From Pachydiplax longipennis (taxonomy: Eukaryota > Arthropoda > Insecta > Odonata > Libellulidae), in contig JAVFKF010000015.1 of NCBI GenBank assembly GCA_036926295.1, positions 44,216,001 to 44,280,000 of the forward strand: DNA of 64,000 bases, given 5' to 3'. The notes beneath the pieces are model-generated. The model ran no database searches. It worked only from the letters and a program-made list of their open reading frames with translations, and was not told where the DNA came from. A program made the translations under genes and the position numbers. Each line of letters begins with the position of its first letter. Positions within the stretch are counted from its first letter, which is position 1. Below are positions 48,780 through 61,829 of this stretch, piece by piece.

Positions 48780-49470
48780 GTTCCTCCGCATTCCTCTTGT
48801 TTAAAAAAACTGGAGTTAAAAATGTTTGGAGATGGTAATAAACAACTAGATTCCATATGAATAGAGCTTACTGAAGAAGGAAATGAATATGGAAAAATTT
48901 TCTCTTTGATGTTAGTGGGATACCTGACAGTGTCCTTGGTTAAGGTTTAACATGCGGAAAATCTACCTGCTATTCAATCATGTGCTGTAACCTTGTAAAG
49001 AGAGTTACCGGAGAAATATTTTTTTAAATTTTGAAAAAGAAGACTTAAGTTACATCATTAATGAGCGAAATTTAACGAAGTACGCTTTGGGATCTACAGC
49101 AGAAATAAGTTTGCATGTAGATGAAACCCTAAGGAGTGGAGAATTTGGATTATTTTGTAGACATGACTTAAATAATTAATTATAGGACGGTTTTTGCTGG
49201 TATTCAACCCAAATAGGGTCAGCGAAACGATAATTAGAAGACCAGGATAGCAAATATTTTCTGAGGAACAAAAAAGAAGGGCTCAAAAAAGGCGGAGAGG
49301 TCTGTTTAGTTTAGCCTTTGGAATTTATGGTACAAGTTTTATTTATTTATATTTAGAATTAAACAGATGCATATGTATCAAATCTCATGAATAGCTTTTT
49401 CCTTTTGGATATTTGATTTAGTATTTTGTTATGATTATTAATTACTCTGCTTTAAATTAATACTATGAAA
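48780..49470. other. AT-rich unique sequence, nothing recognised
   Basis: No open frame, hairpin or tRNA-like signal was noticed. Confidence 0.5.
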
Positions 49471-49474
49471 TATA

Positions 49475-49590
49475 ACTAAACCAAGTGGATAGCGCGTTCG
49501 CCTGTGATCAAAGAGGTCCTGTATTCGATCCACGGTGGGAACTCATATGTGTGAAACAACTTCAGCTATCGAAGCACTCTTAACTATACG
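49475..49590 (+). mobile_element. tRNA-derived SINE, family A, copy 8
   Basis: The A-box region 'agtggatagcgcgttcgcc' is followed by a B-box-like 'gtattcgatcc' and the body 'catatgtgtgaaacaac', then 'ttcagctatcgaagcactc'. Body and head match the family well. No triplet tail or target duplication is evident. Confidence 0.82.
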
Positions 49591-49594
49591 AACA

Positions 49595-50790
49595 ACTAAG
49601 ATATTCTGAAACACTGCCCTCTAAAAGTTTCCAAGGGTAAAGTTGATGTGTGCATTACTCAGGCAAACTTTATGGAACGATGTAATGCAGTTAAAAGATA
49701 CTCGGTTACCAACGCGAGAAAATAGCATTGATTGAAAGATAAATTACGTTATACTACAACGGCAAACTTTCAAACAACAAATCAGTTGTTTGAACTTAGC
49801 GTGTAGGTATTATTGCATCATTTAAGATGATTTCGCCAGAAGGAAAAAATGAATAGTGGTTTCATAGATAAATAATCCCATATTATCGAGAGAAGCAAAA
49901 TGCTATATGCTTGACAATTTTAGCTTATTTTTTACAACATACTAGAATATATGAATTAATTTCGTGTATCCCTTTACATCGTTGAATTTGCTTCTTCATT
50001 TCAAATATTATTCTCACAAATGGTAAATTTCCCCATCAAAAATTTGATTTTTTTTTATCTCCGCTCTGGTGAGAAAGTTAGCGGAAGTTGAATTAATAAA
50101 TTAAAGCAAAGTCGAGAGTTCTACTTTGTTAATTTAAGTGGGCGAATGTCTTGAATTAGAAATTTTCATCACAGTCATTTGAACTTTCCTTAAAATAATC
50201 GTTTTTCCTATGTCAAATCGTAGAGAGAAATCGGTCGAAGAAAGAGTGTTATGTTTAGAGATTTTTTATGATCTAGAGCAAGAAATTCTCAAATTTTCTT
50301 GCTCCTTACTCCCTTTCAGATAAGAAATATCCTTACTCATCGTGTTTTTACCATAATCTTAATATATGTACATATTTCTCAGAATATTTTGTGCCAAATT
50401 CGAAAGATCTTCTATTGCCTATAACATCAGACATGGCTTTGTGGTAGGAGGGATACATTACGTGAAAGAGGAAAAACGCAAAGGATAAACGGCTAAATGT
50501 AAATATTTGCCTTTTTCCTTATTTCGAATATTGTATAAGAGCATTCTCATTTCTTGCTTGTCGAGAATAATATCACCGATTTTATCCCCAATGTTTATTA
50601 TACACATTTCTATTAAATTTTCAGCTTTCAGCTCACGATTTTCAGCTATCCTGGATTCGAAGTAGTCAAGAATTTCATAATTACGAGCAAATATGAACCT
50701 TATCTTTTTAATAATAGAATTCCGTTAGTAAACCCGTGATTGTTGGAAATAGAAATTGAAGAGCATTGAATTTGTATCGAATGAAAATGA
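49595..50790. other. AT-rich unique sequence, nothing recognised
   Basis: No credible open frame or repeat was seen. Confidence 0.5.
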
Positions 50791-50792
50791 GC

Positions 50793-50910
50793 CGACCTCG
50801 ATTGTGGAATCGTTAGTGTGCTTCCCTACTAATTCCGAGGTCCGGTGTTGAATCCCCGGATAACCAGTGTTTTCCGGAATAGGATATGCGTATTTATGTT
50901 TGCGGTCTAT
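50793..50910 (+). mobile_element. Probable tRNA-derived SINE, type B, diverged copy
   Basis: The pattern 'ccgaggtcc' followed by a B-box-like 'ggtgttgaatcc' (50844-50855) and a downstream 'ccggaataggatatg' parallels the type B copy at 29218-29400. There, 'ccgaggtcc' precedes the B box and 'ggaatag' follows. The A box is decayed. Without a longer alignment this is a moderate call. Confidence 0.55.
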
Positions 50911-50914
50911 GTCA

Positions 50915-53900
50915 GAGTTCGTTCGAATTATTAAAATTGGCTATTCATTGAGGTTCTTGTTTCTGTTAAAAAAATATAAATTAAAAACGATTCCTTCCGT
51001 TATGAAATATTTAATATCACCCTGAATTAAGCTTAAGCGAGTTATACTGAAGCTGAATTACTATAAACTCACTTGAAAATTTCTTTGTTCTTTTGCATAA
51101 TTTTTTGATTTCCCTCAAACTCATTTTTGAGGCAGAAATACGCCATCTTACAGTTTTTTTTCTATGTCCGACAATCTCTGACACAAAGTTCAAAGAAAAA
51201 TCTATATTCATAGACAATGTATTAGTAGACAAATTGGAAATTCTTATTTCATAATTTTCATCTGTAGTAATATTGTATTACAATACTGTAACCATTATTT
51301 ACTATTTACCGCTACGAGTGAATAGCTGTACAGTGTTTCAGTTTTTCTAGTCGGTTTGATGGCTGAATACTGCCCTTGAATTTTCTAATGTAAACTACTT
51401 ATCATAAACTAATTGCCTGGTCGAGGAACACAGAAATCGGAGGAACTGAAATGAGGCTATTCTTGCAGTAGGGTGAAAAATAACGATTCTATACAAACCA
51501 TCATTATTTACTTGAAAGCTGAAACATACTAAATTAAATATCAGATTAGGAACACATTAAATCCACATTAGTTCCACCATATCCAGTGGTGGAAATGCGA
51601 CCTTAACTTTATTTACAGTACATAATATTTAGCACCATCGCTATCCTAGGAACTCTTAAATTTTTCGAGGAATAAAATCTCTTTCTGGTGGAACTGCCGT
51701 TTTGGAGCAAGGGTGAAGTGGTATCTGAAGATGGAAACAGGAAAAAAATCTAGTGAAGGATGATTTAAGTGAAAGGTATAGAAAAGTTATGGTCTCCGTG
51801 GTTACGACGGAATACGAAAGTTAAAGTCATATGTCACTCTCACTCGGCAAAGTTCCATCCCATCGATTTGCTCTTTCGCCTTTTGATCTCATCCAAGCAG
51901 CCCTCCGTCTTCGCCTTTAACTATCTTCCCACGACTGAAATTCGTCTCCACTTAATCGTTCCAGCTTACTGAAGCTCCATGAGTACATTTGCGTCAAGCA
52001 ATTCATTTTATCAATAATTTATACACCTCCTTTGTGAAGGAATTCGAAAGGTGAAGGTATTTACCCGTAATCCGGGTAATTTTGTGAGAAAGGGATACCG
52101 AAAGGTCAGCGTTATTAGCCCGTTTGGCGATGTAACTTCCTGTCTAAAATTGCGCGTAAGACGGCATTTCCGCTCAGAGAAATGGATGATATAATGGGTA
52201 TTAAATGAATAAATGGGATTCTATTCAAGCCTAATGCTTTACATTAAGTGAAATTGTTAACTTTATTATCATAGTTTATAATTTTAATTCTTGTACGCCT
52301 AGTCTCATGTAAATAAAGGTATTACGGATTTCCGTTCTTACATTATTCTTTTCTATTTTACTCTTCATTAAGTTCGTTTGAGATATATCATGGAGAAATG
52401 AGATGATGTTAAAACATATCTTAATTATAAACTATACTTTTTAGATAGAGAAATATGAAACACCTGAAAGCTCATCATAAAGTAAAACAGGATGAAATAT
52501 GAAAGAATTATGTGGCCTTGGGATGATATGTGAAAAAGTCTCGGAAAAACGTGGAGAAAAAAGGAACAGATATTTCCAGCAGAAATTCAATGAGCAATGC
52601 TAGGTTAAAAGGTTACGTAAATCAAATATGAATCTCGCACAACCTTTATAACAACCTTATTTAAGGAACTAATTTAATGCAATGAAAATTCGAGCGGAAT
52701 ATGAGCAAACTCGATTCCTTTTACGTAGATGAAAAACGAATCTTCAAAATATTTAGCGATTTCTCCCTGTATATCTCATAAGCCTGAAACTGCAAGTATT
52801 TTCTAAGGGTAGACTCCTTAATCGTGCATTTCTGAGCGATGCAGAGTTGTGTTTGCAGTGCAGATTTAAGTAAATCATTAAAAATATAATGCTCTAATCC
52901 CCCTTAGCACGTTGCCAATTTTCTAATCTGCAATTTCATTTTTCTTCAGCTGGCTTAAAGTCTTTTATTTTTTATATTATTGGAAGTTTAAAATTTTATA
53001 TTTCTGTTCATCTTAAAAACCTTAATATGTAGTTTTGTGTGTATAGAAGATAAATCTTCAATTAATAATCTGTGAAAACAAAATGGTTCATTAATCAAAA
53101 TGAAGCAAGATATTAATTTTGTAACATGGTGGAAAGTAGCAACATCGCTATCCGGGTAATTCTGCTTTATATTTGAATATGGTGACTGTAAATCATTGTA
53201 TAAAACGATCATTACCTTTGGAGTTAAGCAAAACAAATACCTTTAGCCTGAATGTTTGTTTCTCTCCAGTTAACGCCTCTGTTTGCGTATTACATTCCCT
53301 AATCCGTTTTCCCCCACCCAAATTGCTCCCTCTTTCGTTTTTTGATTGACCCTGGGAATTTGAAAAGGATCTCCAAAGCTGAAATTCAATTTCTCAAATG
53401 AATTTACTAAAGCGCTCAGAAGATAACTCAATTCCGTAATTATGGTTAGGCTCACGGTATGATTAGATCCATTGATTCGAGAGACTTCGTTTTTTTGCAA
53501 ATTAGATACAGTTGACCTTTGTGGAAGTTGGATTGAAAAGTCAAAATTAGCAAAGGGTCCGATATTTTTCCATCGGTAACGACGCGCAATAAATTAGATG
53601 TAGCGAAACTTATTATATAAAATTCATAGCGAACTTTCTCAAAGAATTCAGGTTGCCAATTTAAACTTCATCTTTCTATGTTGACATTTAGTGACATTTC
53701 TTGTGCAAACACATTGGCCTTTCAAACGGCCTCGCACAGACTAAAATACATCGATTATTTAAGTTGGCGGAATATGAAAGGTTGGCTGAGAGAAGACAGA
53801 GATCAATAACAAACCTTGCGACCTGTCAATTTTCCCAAGCTTAATTCATTAAAAATCATCTACCTCTACCGATTTTCTTCGACCAACTCCCTCATAAAAA

Positions 53901-54825
53901 GTATATTCAAGGGACGCCTTCTAAAGGGTTTCATTCCAAATTAAAGGGACACATTTTATAACTCTTTCAAAGGGTATTTAATTCAGAGTGTATTAATATT
54001 AAACATAAACGAATAAAACATTGCTTTCGATCGAATTCAAATAACCAAACTATTGTCGCATAATATGGCGCCATTGGGAGCTGCAGTTGAAGTTTTTTGG
54101 AGCTAGTGTGCTAGTCCCTAGATCACGAAAAAAATAACTAATTTAACAAGAAGATTATTAAATACCTTTAACTATCACAATTACGCATTAATTTTTACGA
54201 TGTCTGCTTGTAACATTATTAAAAATATTATGTAATATTCGTGACAAAAACCACACCAACGTATACACATTCTTAGCCTAAACTTCTCCAAGAAACAAAT
54301 ATACTGAAATAAATTCTTTTTGAATAGCTGAATAGATCGAGACGATGGAAAGTTGAGAGGCATAAAAAAATCAAAAACATAGTATGCATAGAACTGAACC
54401 ATAAATAGAATTACGTTTAAGTTTCTTCTACACATAGGGCACGTTTTATGTATTAAGAATATGGTTACCCCGTGTAAGTGGATAAAATAAAATCATCATC
54501 AAAATGAATAAAAAGTAAACAATAGTAAGCTTTCTATTTATAAATAAATAAATAGGTTATACAGCCATCGAAATGAAAATGAAGCTACATTTATTTATAT
54601 AATATCACTACTTATCCCTACATAAGATTAGGATACATTAATTAAGATAATATCAAGTTCGACCTGAAATTTATTAGGCAAGCTATACTGTGACCAAACT
54701 AAGAATTAACCCATTTTGACATCGACTACATTAACTCTCTTTTATAGAGTATCTCTTTTGGGAAAACATTTTTCAAGCTCAACGGTAAGCATAAAGGTTT
54801 CAAGATTTAAAAAATTCTAATTTTC
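50915..54825. other. Mostly AT-rich unique sequence, nothing firmly recognised
   Basis: Short frames at 51017-51232, 52988-53236, 53270-53500 and 54181-54435 (minus) and 51769-51972 (plus) are unsupported. A slightly GC-richer patch at 51680-52150 and a pyrimidine-rich patch at 53250-53350 carry no recognisable feature. AAAT repeats at about 54540-54555 are simple sequence. Confidence 0.45.
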
Positions 54826-54829
54826 CTTT

Positions 54830-55460
54830 GGCTTCGGCGTGCGGTATCAGTGAACCCTTTGGCAATCGAGAATTTCCATGGTAGTCAGAGGTGAAGGAGA
54901 ACTTCTCCTTCGAAAATTCGAAAAAAACATCAACTTGATGGAAGCCATTCCCTCGAGAGGTAAATGAATTGCCTCTTTCTAATTCTGTGCAAACATTATC
55001 TGCTTTGCTACTCCGCTGCGGTTCAATCACGCCTCTACCCTATACATTCCACTCCGAAACATGTGTTTTCTTTCCCTGTCTTACTCCAGCCAAAACTCCC
55101 AGCAAAGATTGTTTTCCTTCCTTCCTTCCGGGTAAATAACAATCGAGGTGAGGGAGTGGTTTGGAATACGTTATCACGTTCTGCAACTCATCCCAAACGC
55201 AAGGATTCACCGCAGCCACGAAACACCCACGCCAACTTGGAGTTGCCAATTTCGCTCTCACCCGATGAACACTTTCGCCTCTTCCCTTCGCTCTTTCCCG
55301 CGCTGTTCCATTACGAGGATATAGCCCACTGTTTATGTCGCCCAGGAGATGAGAGCGATGCCCTTGGGCAATCGAGGAGTTGACCGCTTGACGCCTTGTC
55401 ATACACGCCGGCTTCCCATAGGACATGAGCCGCATGTCTCTAGATAAGCTACCATAAATG
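54830..55460. other. Largest GC-rich island, overlapping open frames on both strands
   Basis: Open frames of 139 codons (54964-55383 plus) and 131 codons (55040-55435 minus) overlap almost completely. At most one could be real, and higher G+C explains both. Neither translation shows a recognised domain. It is a candidate conserved non-coding element, promoter region or non-coding exon. Confidence 0.4.
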
Positions 55461-55464
55461 GAAC

Positions 55465-56512
55465 AAACATTTGGGGGCCTTTGTAAGGCAGTTTTCTCGG
55501 GGAAGGAGAAGTGAAGGCATATTTACGCAGTCATACATACCACTCTCGCTCTTCTTCCATACGACGGGAAAGCATTTTTCTTCGTGATTTATAACCCTCC
55601 TGCTGTCATCGCATAATATTTTGGCATAATTTACATTCATAAGTCGCACTTCACATATTTCCTTTTTTCTTGTTATTCTCGCGTAGATCGTTAATCATTT
55701 TTTTGTAGCTTCCCCTTTAAGTTCGGCCGAAGTCCTTATATCCACCATCCTGAACTTCTAGAGCCCCCTGATATTGAGAATCGCCATTGTTTCGATAAAA
55801 ACGTTTCGAAATGAAAACTCCTGTATGCAGGGCTTCTGTTTAGTTAAAAACTTGAAATTGAACCTTTTCTCGTTTAGTATTACGCATTTTACTATTTTTC
55901 CGAATATTACTTTTTAAATTGTAACAACTTAAAGATGTAAGCTATTATGATGAGCAGGACTTCGTGAAAAGACATCATGAATGAAAGTTGTGATGACATG
56001 ACATGAAAGAAGTGATGAATGACTTAGTAATTTTAACAATATATATTCTTTTAATTCAACGATTATTTTCGCCTACATGATGGGTCATAATCCTGAGAAT
56101 AGCGTTTTAGCAGGAACCGATCGTTGAACTCAAAAGCTTATTAGCTTAAATTACAAAGTCATTCTTCACTTCATTATATATAACTTTAGGATAAACCCCG
56201 TGCTATTTAGGTGTTACCCCAACTCTTTACTCACCAGCTGATTGTAATATTTAAATAAACTGATTATATCGATAGTGTTCACGAAGTTATTTTGTTATAA
56301 GTTAGATAATTTAAGTCTTTAATGAATGAAAATAATAAAATTAAATTATTTGCTTTGATTCGATAAAACCATACACGTAGTCTCACTCTGTTACCACTTT
56401 TTACCTTAAAATGCAGTTGCTTACCTATAGGTTAAGTTAAACATGCTAAAACAATAGCTTTACTATTGGAATGATTTAGAAATCTAAACTGTAGGAATAC
56501 TGAGTTATTTAT

Positions 56513-56546
<34 letters not shown>

Positions 56547-56980
56547 CATTATTACTTTAAATAAGATTATGTTTGCGTTAGGATGAGAAGCCAGTAACAA
56601 AATTAGACATAATAGGAAATCGCTATATCAATAAGCGTTTTCTTTAACATCCTTAGCCGACATCACAGAAAAATTGAAATACATTATTTTGTGCTAAATT
56701 AAGATTTACCATTGCATTTCAAGAAGAACTTAAAATGTCAGTTTCTTCGATCTTCCTTAGCATTGAGATGTATTTTAAAAATAATTTTATACAAAATTTT
56801 TAAAAAATCTCAAGAATAGATGAAAATAAGAAAAAAGATGTTGTTCAATACTACGAAAAAGTAAGCGTCGATTATTTTAGACATTATTTAGGCTACTATG
56901 GTCTCTAAGGGTTCAGTTTTTCCGACGGGTATTCACTTCGAATATTTCCCTGCAGCTCGAAATTTGGAGTATGATTGATT
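55465..56980. other. AT-rich unique sequence, nothing recognised
   Basis: Two similar A-rich segments near 56321-56350 and 56515-56545 share an 'aatgaaaataa' core but are too simple to call a repeat. Confidence 0.45.
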
Positions 56981-56999
56981 CTGTTAAACATACGAGGTA

Positions 57000-57480
57000 C
57001 TCCAAATCATAATGAAGAGTAAGAATAGATATATATGCTGTTTACAGTTCTTCGCAGATGGTAACAAAGGCATCATTCCTTTTTGACTCCTTTTCTCAGG
57101 GGCTGAAAAAGGAATTACTCGGGAAAATGAGGATCGGTAATGAGAAAAGAATGCGGGAAATGCAATTCGGTGAAAGATAATGGTTCCATTTCTGAGAAGG
57201 GCACGCTTTAAACAGAAACCTATATAGGGTAATAAAACGGCGAAGAGTATCATGTAAAATATATGGGAAAACTTTCGGGATAAATTAACCCCATGATTAA
57301 GGTCAGCAAGTGCGAGGATTAATGTTGCTGTGTTGATAAATGACGAAGCTGATGAGAAAAGTTCCAAAGGATTTAATGGAGTTGAAAGTTGGAGGAAATA
57401 GCATTTTGAAATAAGGTAACAAAAATATGGACCTTAAAAAGGTTTTGTTTACGGACAAATTGAGTAGAGGATGAGAAATA
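57000..57480. other. Purine-rich island with a 127-codon minus-strand open frame
   Basis: The plus strand is A/G-rich and the minus strand stays open at 56984-57367 and 57303-57497. Translations are hydrophobic and S/F/I-rich without a recognised domain, which is the same pattern as in the other purine-rich islands. Confidence 0.4.
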
Positions 57481-57499
57481 TCATCTCGTTTCAGCATTC

Positions 57500-59340
57500 A
57501 TTAAAACGGACGCTATATCTCATTTGCTCAAATACATCGCTGAAGGAAAGCAAATAATGTTTCGGCATACCATAGCAGGCTATCATGAATTCAAAATTAC
57601 CTTTCACGTTAGAGATTAACTACGTTGTTAGGAATGGATTAACCTGTTTGAAATTTTCTTCTGACGTACTTTTTATTCAGGGTCAATGAAAAGAGTATCT
57701 TTTGGTGAATTAAATATTTTCCTTGCGTTACTTGACAACATATATTTTTATACCAACGTAGTATTTTTAGAATTGGATTCATTTGAGTTAGAATGAGCTC
57801 TTTTAACCCTTAAAGTATTCGAAGAAGTGTATGGAAATGCGATATGCTTTACTACATTGTGATAGTTTCTAAGTTTGCTTTATGTATATTGCATCATTAC
57901 GAATATCACAAGCTATGCGCGTTTCCAACCATTCCATAATGCAAATAGTGACGAAATTTACAGGAAGAGTTTGAGTTTTTAAATTAAAGTAAATATTTTT
58001 AAAGTTTGAAAACAGTTTAGTGTTTTCTCCGCAGTGTTAACTTTTGCAGAAGAAATAAGACTTATATTGAAGTAGAGAAAGGATAAGAATTAATGAAAAG
58101 ATGGTAACCTTGGCGTAAATTAAGATCTTTGCAGGTTATATACAGTTACACAGAAAGCTATTTAAATTTTTTAAACAGTTTCATCGAATTTGATAGCAAC
58201 GAAATAATAGCTGGATAAATTATTGCTCGGAGAAGCTGTATTCCTCAATTTCCTTAAAATACACGCTAACTTAACTGCAACTTATCTGCAAAGTTTAAAA
58301 TTCTTAAACTTGTTTCTATTTGGAGTCATACTTATCCCATGCAATAGTGAAAACGTAAATAAGATATGAGCGTGTATATTAGAGTCCTGAAAGTATCAAG
58401 GAATTTTGGGAACAGTGCGTACCATATGACTTCCTTAAGGCTCACCAGTATGTTACAGTTGTAGACCTAAACACAAGAGAAAATAGGTAAGGTGTTTTTG
58501 TACCAGATGGCGTGGACCTATGAAAGTCCCATGGAAGAATAGACTTGAAAAAATTCTGACGAAACCAGAAAACAAACTCGGGTTCAAAATCACGCATCGA
58601 AACATGTCGTGAGTTTTGTTTCTCTTTGTGGTTGTGCTTAGTTAAAAAATTAGGAAATAGTTTCTTGTGAAATTTTTTTTCTAGTCTCCTTTCTTTGTAT
58701 CGTTGATATTATTTTCTTGTTCTTGATATAAATTTAGGACAACGTATAGATATTCTAAATCCCTATGACTGTTCGTTAATTTAATCAATCATTCGAATTT
58801 TGGATTATTTTCTTAGTGAGTATTTCAGTTTTATAGTTTCTCTTGATGTTCATTTGCAGCAATTTCTGTTTATTTTCAATTCAGTGAAACACTTTCAGCG
58901 CTAAAAATAAAATATCTACATAAGCATAAGCAAAAATAAATTTATATTGGGGTTTTTCCGGATAACCCTCTTAAAGTGATACATTGAGAAGATTCAGAAG
59001 CTCAACATTGAGTCTGCTTCTTATAACCAATTCACTTTTATCTCTAAGTATCTCTCACTCGAAGCTAAATAAAAAAAGCTATGAAGCCGCAGAAACTACT
59101 GGTCATGAATTCGAATGACCGTTTTCCGTATTTATCTTTGTGCCACTTAAACTTCACTCCTGATAAATTATTGACACCGTTTTATATCCACGTTAATGTT
59201 TGATTCCGGAAAAATAGTCCTTTATGTGTTTGAAATTATCTTCAAAGGAACATAAACGCGTATCGCTGTAATCTCTCTCAACATCTTCTCATTTCACGGA
59301 GACGTTATTTTTATCTTATAAGAAATAGAAGTAAACATTC
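57500..59340. other. AT-rich unique sequence, nothing recognised
   Basis: No open frame above 60 codons, repeat end or tRNA-like box was noticed. Confidence 0.5.
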
Positions 59341-59342
59341 TC

Positions 59343-59376
59343 ACATGATTACATGATCATGACATGATTACATGAT
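59343..59376. repeat. Short tandem repeat, 19-bp unit, 1.8 copies
   Basis: The unit 'acatgattacatgatcatg' at 59343-59361 is followed by 15 identical bases of a second unit (59362-59376). Each unit is itself made of ACATGAT half-units. Confidence 0.9.
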
Positions 59377-59379
59377 AAG

Positions 59380-60990
59380 GGATCCTATTTTGTAAGCATG
59401 CGATGTTTTACAATTTTTTGGAATCACTGATTGCCATTTTCAACACCGCACGAAAACTCCAACTCCTTAATACCCTCAACCCTCCTATTGCAACGCGCAC
59501 ATTCTCCATTTTTATATTCGTGTCAGGTTATAGATATTAACCATGTATAGCAAAATAATAATAGGGAACTCATCTATAACCAAAAGTATAGTTAACGTTG
59601 TATTGAATTTTTAGGATGATATAACGTCTTCAAAGCCATTAATTTGATTCATAGGGGTAAATCCTTAACCTGCTTCACAGTTGCGGCATTATTAGAAATA
59701 TTGCAGACTAGACTTTTCTTATTTTACTTTCCTGTAAATTATTTTTTTCTCATATTGTAGGAGACTGGTGGAACTGTTTGGAGTAAGGGATTATCGTTAT
59801 TCCGTTAAAAATATCCTATAATCACAGATAACTTTCAGCGATATTTATTTTTGATGAATACTGAGCAAAAAAATTAAACTTTTCTTTCGAGCGCTCTTTC
59901 TTATAAACAAGGAAATAATTACATTTTTTATATCATGCCGCAGCTATTCCCTTAAGACAACGCTACTTACTCTCCAAAACCGTAAGTACTTTTCCTGGTG
60001 ATTTCTGTACTTTATTTTTGGCATATCGCACGTTTTAAAAAGTATTTCTTTGAAAATAAGCCCTCGATGAAAACAATTACCTAGTAATATAATAATTGGA
60101 GGGAATTGCTATCAGGTCCTACTGCCACGGCACATTAGTCCACTAGTGTGCTGCTAAATATACAAGAATACTATATTCTTCTAACTTTATATTCTGTATT
60201 TTATGTTTCTAAATATTTCATCGTTTGTATCTTTTTCTTTAACATTAAATAATTCAAAATTACCAAGTAATATTATCATTCCTACGGACATATACCGTAT
60301 GCTGCTATCTAGAAAAACTAGTAAATCTAGATGAAAACACATTTGCTCACAAACAATATTTATCTTAAGCAGCCTTAAAGATGATAAGAAGTGGCTTCCA
60401 AAGTATACAAAGAAGATGATATTTCGGAAAGGGTTAATCTAGGAACTTTTTCTCATGAACAAGAAGGATTTGTTTGTTTCGATCGATTAAATGACAGGTA
60501 GTTATACACATGGCTACTCAGAGATATGAATGATAACTCTACTCAAACCTAAGCGCTGTGAAGGATGGAAAAATCTTACGAGCAAAGGATCTAAAACGCG
60601 TTGAATTTGCAATACTACGAATTAAACAATCAAATTATTCTATCAGGTTCTTAAGTATAGTAAAAAAAATCAAAGCATCATAGTATCACCTGAAAGGAGA
60701 GCATCATAGAGTGTTGGGAAGATTAGTCCAATATAAGGGGAAAACTTAACAAAACTTAAAAATTAAGAAAACTTTAATAACAGTTTTGGGATCCTGGAAG
60801 GGTTATTTTCTCTGTCTGCTAAGACGCGCACCTGACATGTTTTATTGCTTATTCTTCCTCTAAAATAGGTTGCCCGAATAATAAATATTACGTCTTTATT
60901 TTTGGACCGAATCCACACAGACAATTTTCTATGATAAGCACAAAGCGCGATGTGACACAAAAAGTAGCATCTCTTGAAAGGAGAACCTGT
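59380..60990. other. AT-rich unique sequence with one palindrome
   Basis: A 22-bp imperfect palindrome lies at 60130-60151 ('gcacattagt' against 'actagtgtgc', two-base centre). Minus-strand frames at 60763-60960 and 60888-61094 are unsupported. Confidence 0.5.
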
Positions 60991-60999
60991 TCCTTGCCA

Positions 61000-61450
61000 T
61001 CAATAAACCACAGGCTTGAGTCGTTTACAATCTGGCTTCCACCAGAAAAACGACGATGTCTTCGAAGCTTACAGAATCCTGGATAAATCGCCACTGTGAT
61101 CTACCCTTCTATCGTCGAACTCTTTGCTGTCTTATTTTTTCGCGACGGATGGACACTGTTTTCTTAATCCCTCCCACTGCGACGCAACTCTTCCTTCACT
61201 CACCAGGAGGCGCAGCGGACGCTATTCCGCAGCCCATCAATCATCTGCATGCAATTTCGCTGCCCCTCATTTAAGCTCCAGCCGGAAACTAGCCGCGCGT
61301 ATTTAACGTCTGTTATCATTGCTATCTTGTTGTTTTAGTCCACAGAGAAGGATTTATTAATGCGCCGTCGTATGAATTCAGTGCAGCGCATGTTTTTGCT
61401 CTCCGCATATTTTTCATCGCGGAAAATTTTGTGAGGAGTGATATAAGGCA
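61000..61450. other. GC-rich island, candidate conserved non-coding element
   Basis: This is a CpG-containing stretch with overlapping short plus-strand frames (61056-61274, 61124-61306) in two different phases, neither recognisable. Composition alone can explain the frames. Confidence 0.35.
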
Positions 61451-61798
61451 AACAAGGTGGAGAGAGCATATAGGGAGATAATAAACTGCTTTCGTAAGCG
61501 TAAAAATAGGAATGAATGACCTTATAATATATGCAGGCGATCGAGCGATGACGAACGACTCTTGATAGATATCTCCGGATACGTCGCTGTCACATGTTCC
61601 AGGATACGAATTTCGAGAACGATTAAAAACAACTCAAAAAGAGCGATGTGCTCATTTTTCGATTATCAGCGGAAACAAGTGATTCTGACAGCGCCGAATG
61701 AAAGGAATAAAAAAACACAGAAAGAATCGGAAATACGTTATGGTTCATGAAACCAACTAAAGTTAGTGCTGAATTTTAATACGATGAAGCATGTCAAT

Positions 61799-61820
61799 AA
61801 GTTCTTAGCGTTAAGAACTT
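61799..61820. repeat. Perfect 9-bp hairpin with 4-base loop
   Basis: 'aagttctta' (61799-61807) and 'taagaactt' (61812-61820) are exact reverse complements around GCGT. It is a short structure that may be accidental. Confidence 0.8.
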
Positions 61821-61829
61821 TCTTACTAT

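Noticed and set aside
54964..55435. Overlapping plus and minus open frames of 139 and 131 codons as genes
   Set aside because: They occupy the same DNA on opposite strands in a GC-rich patch, have no recognised domain, and base composition explains both.
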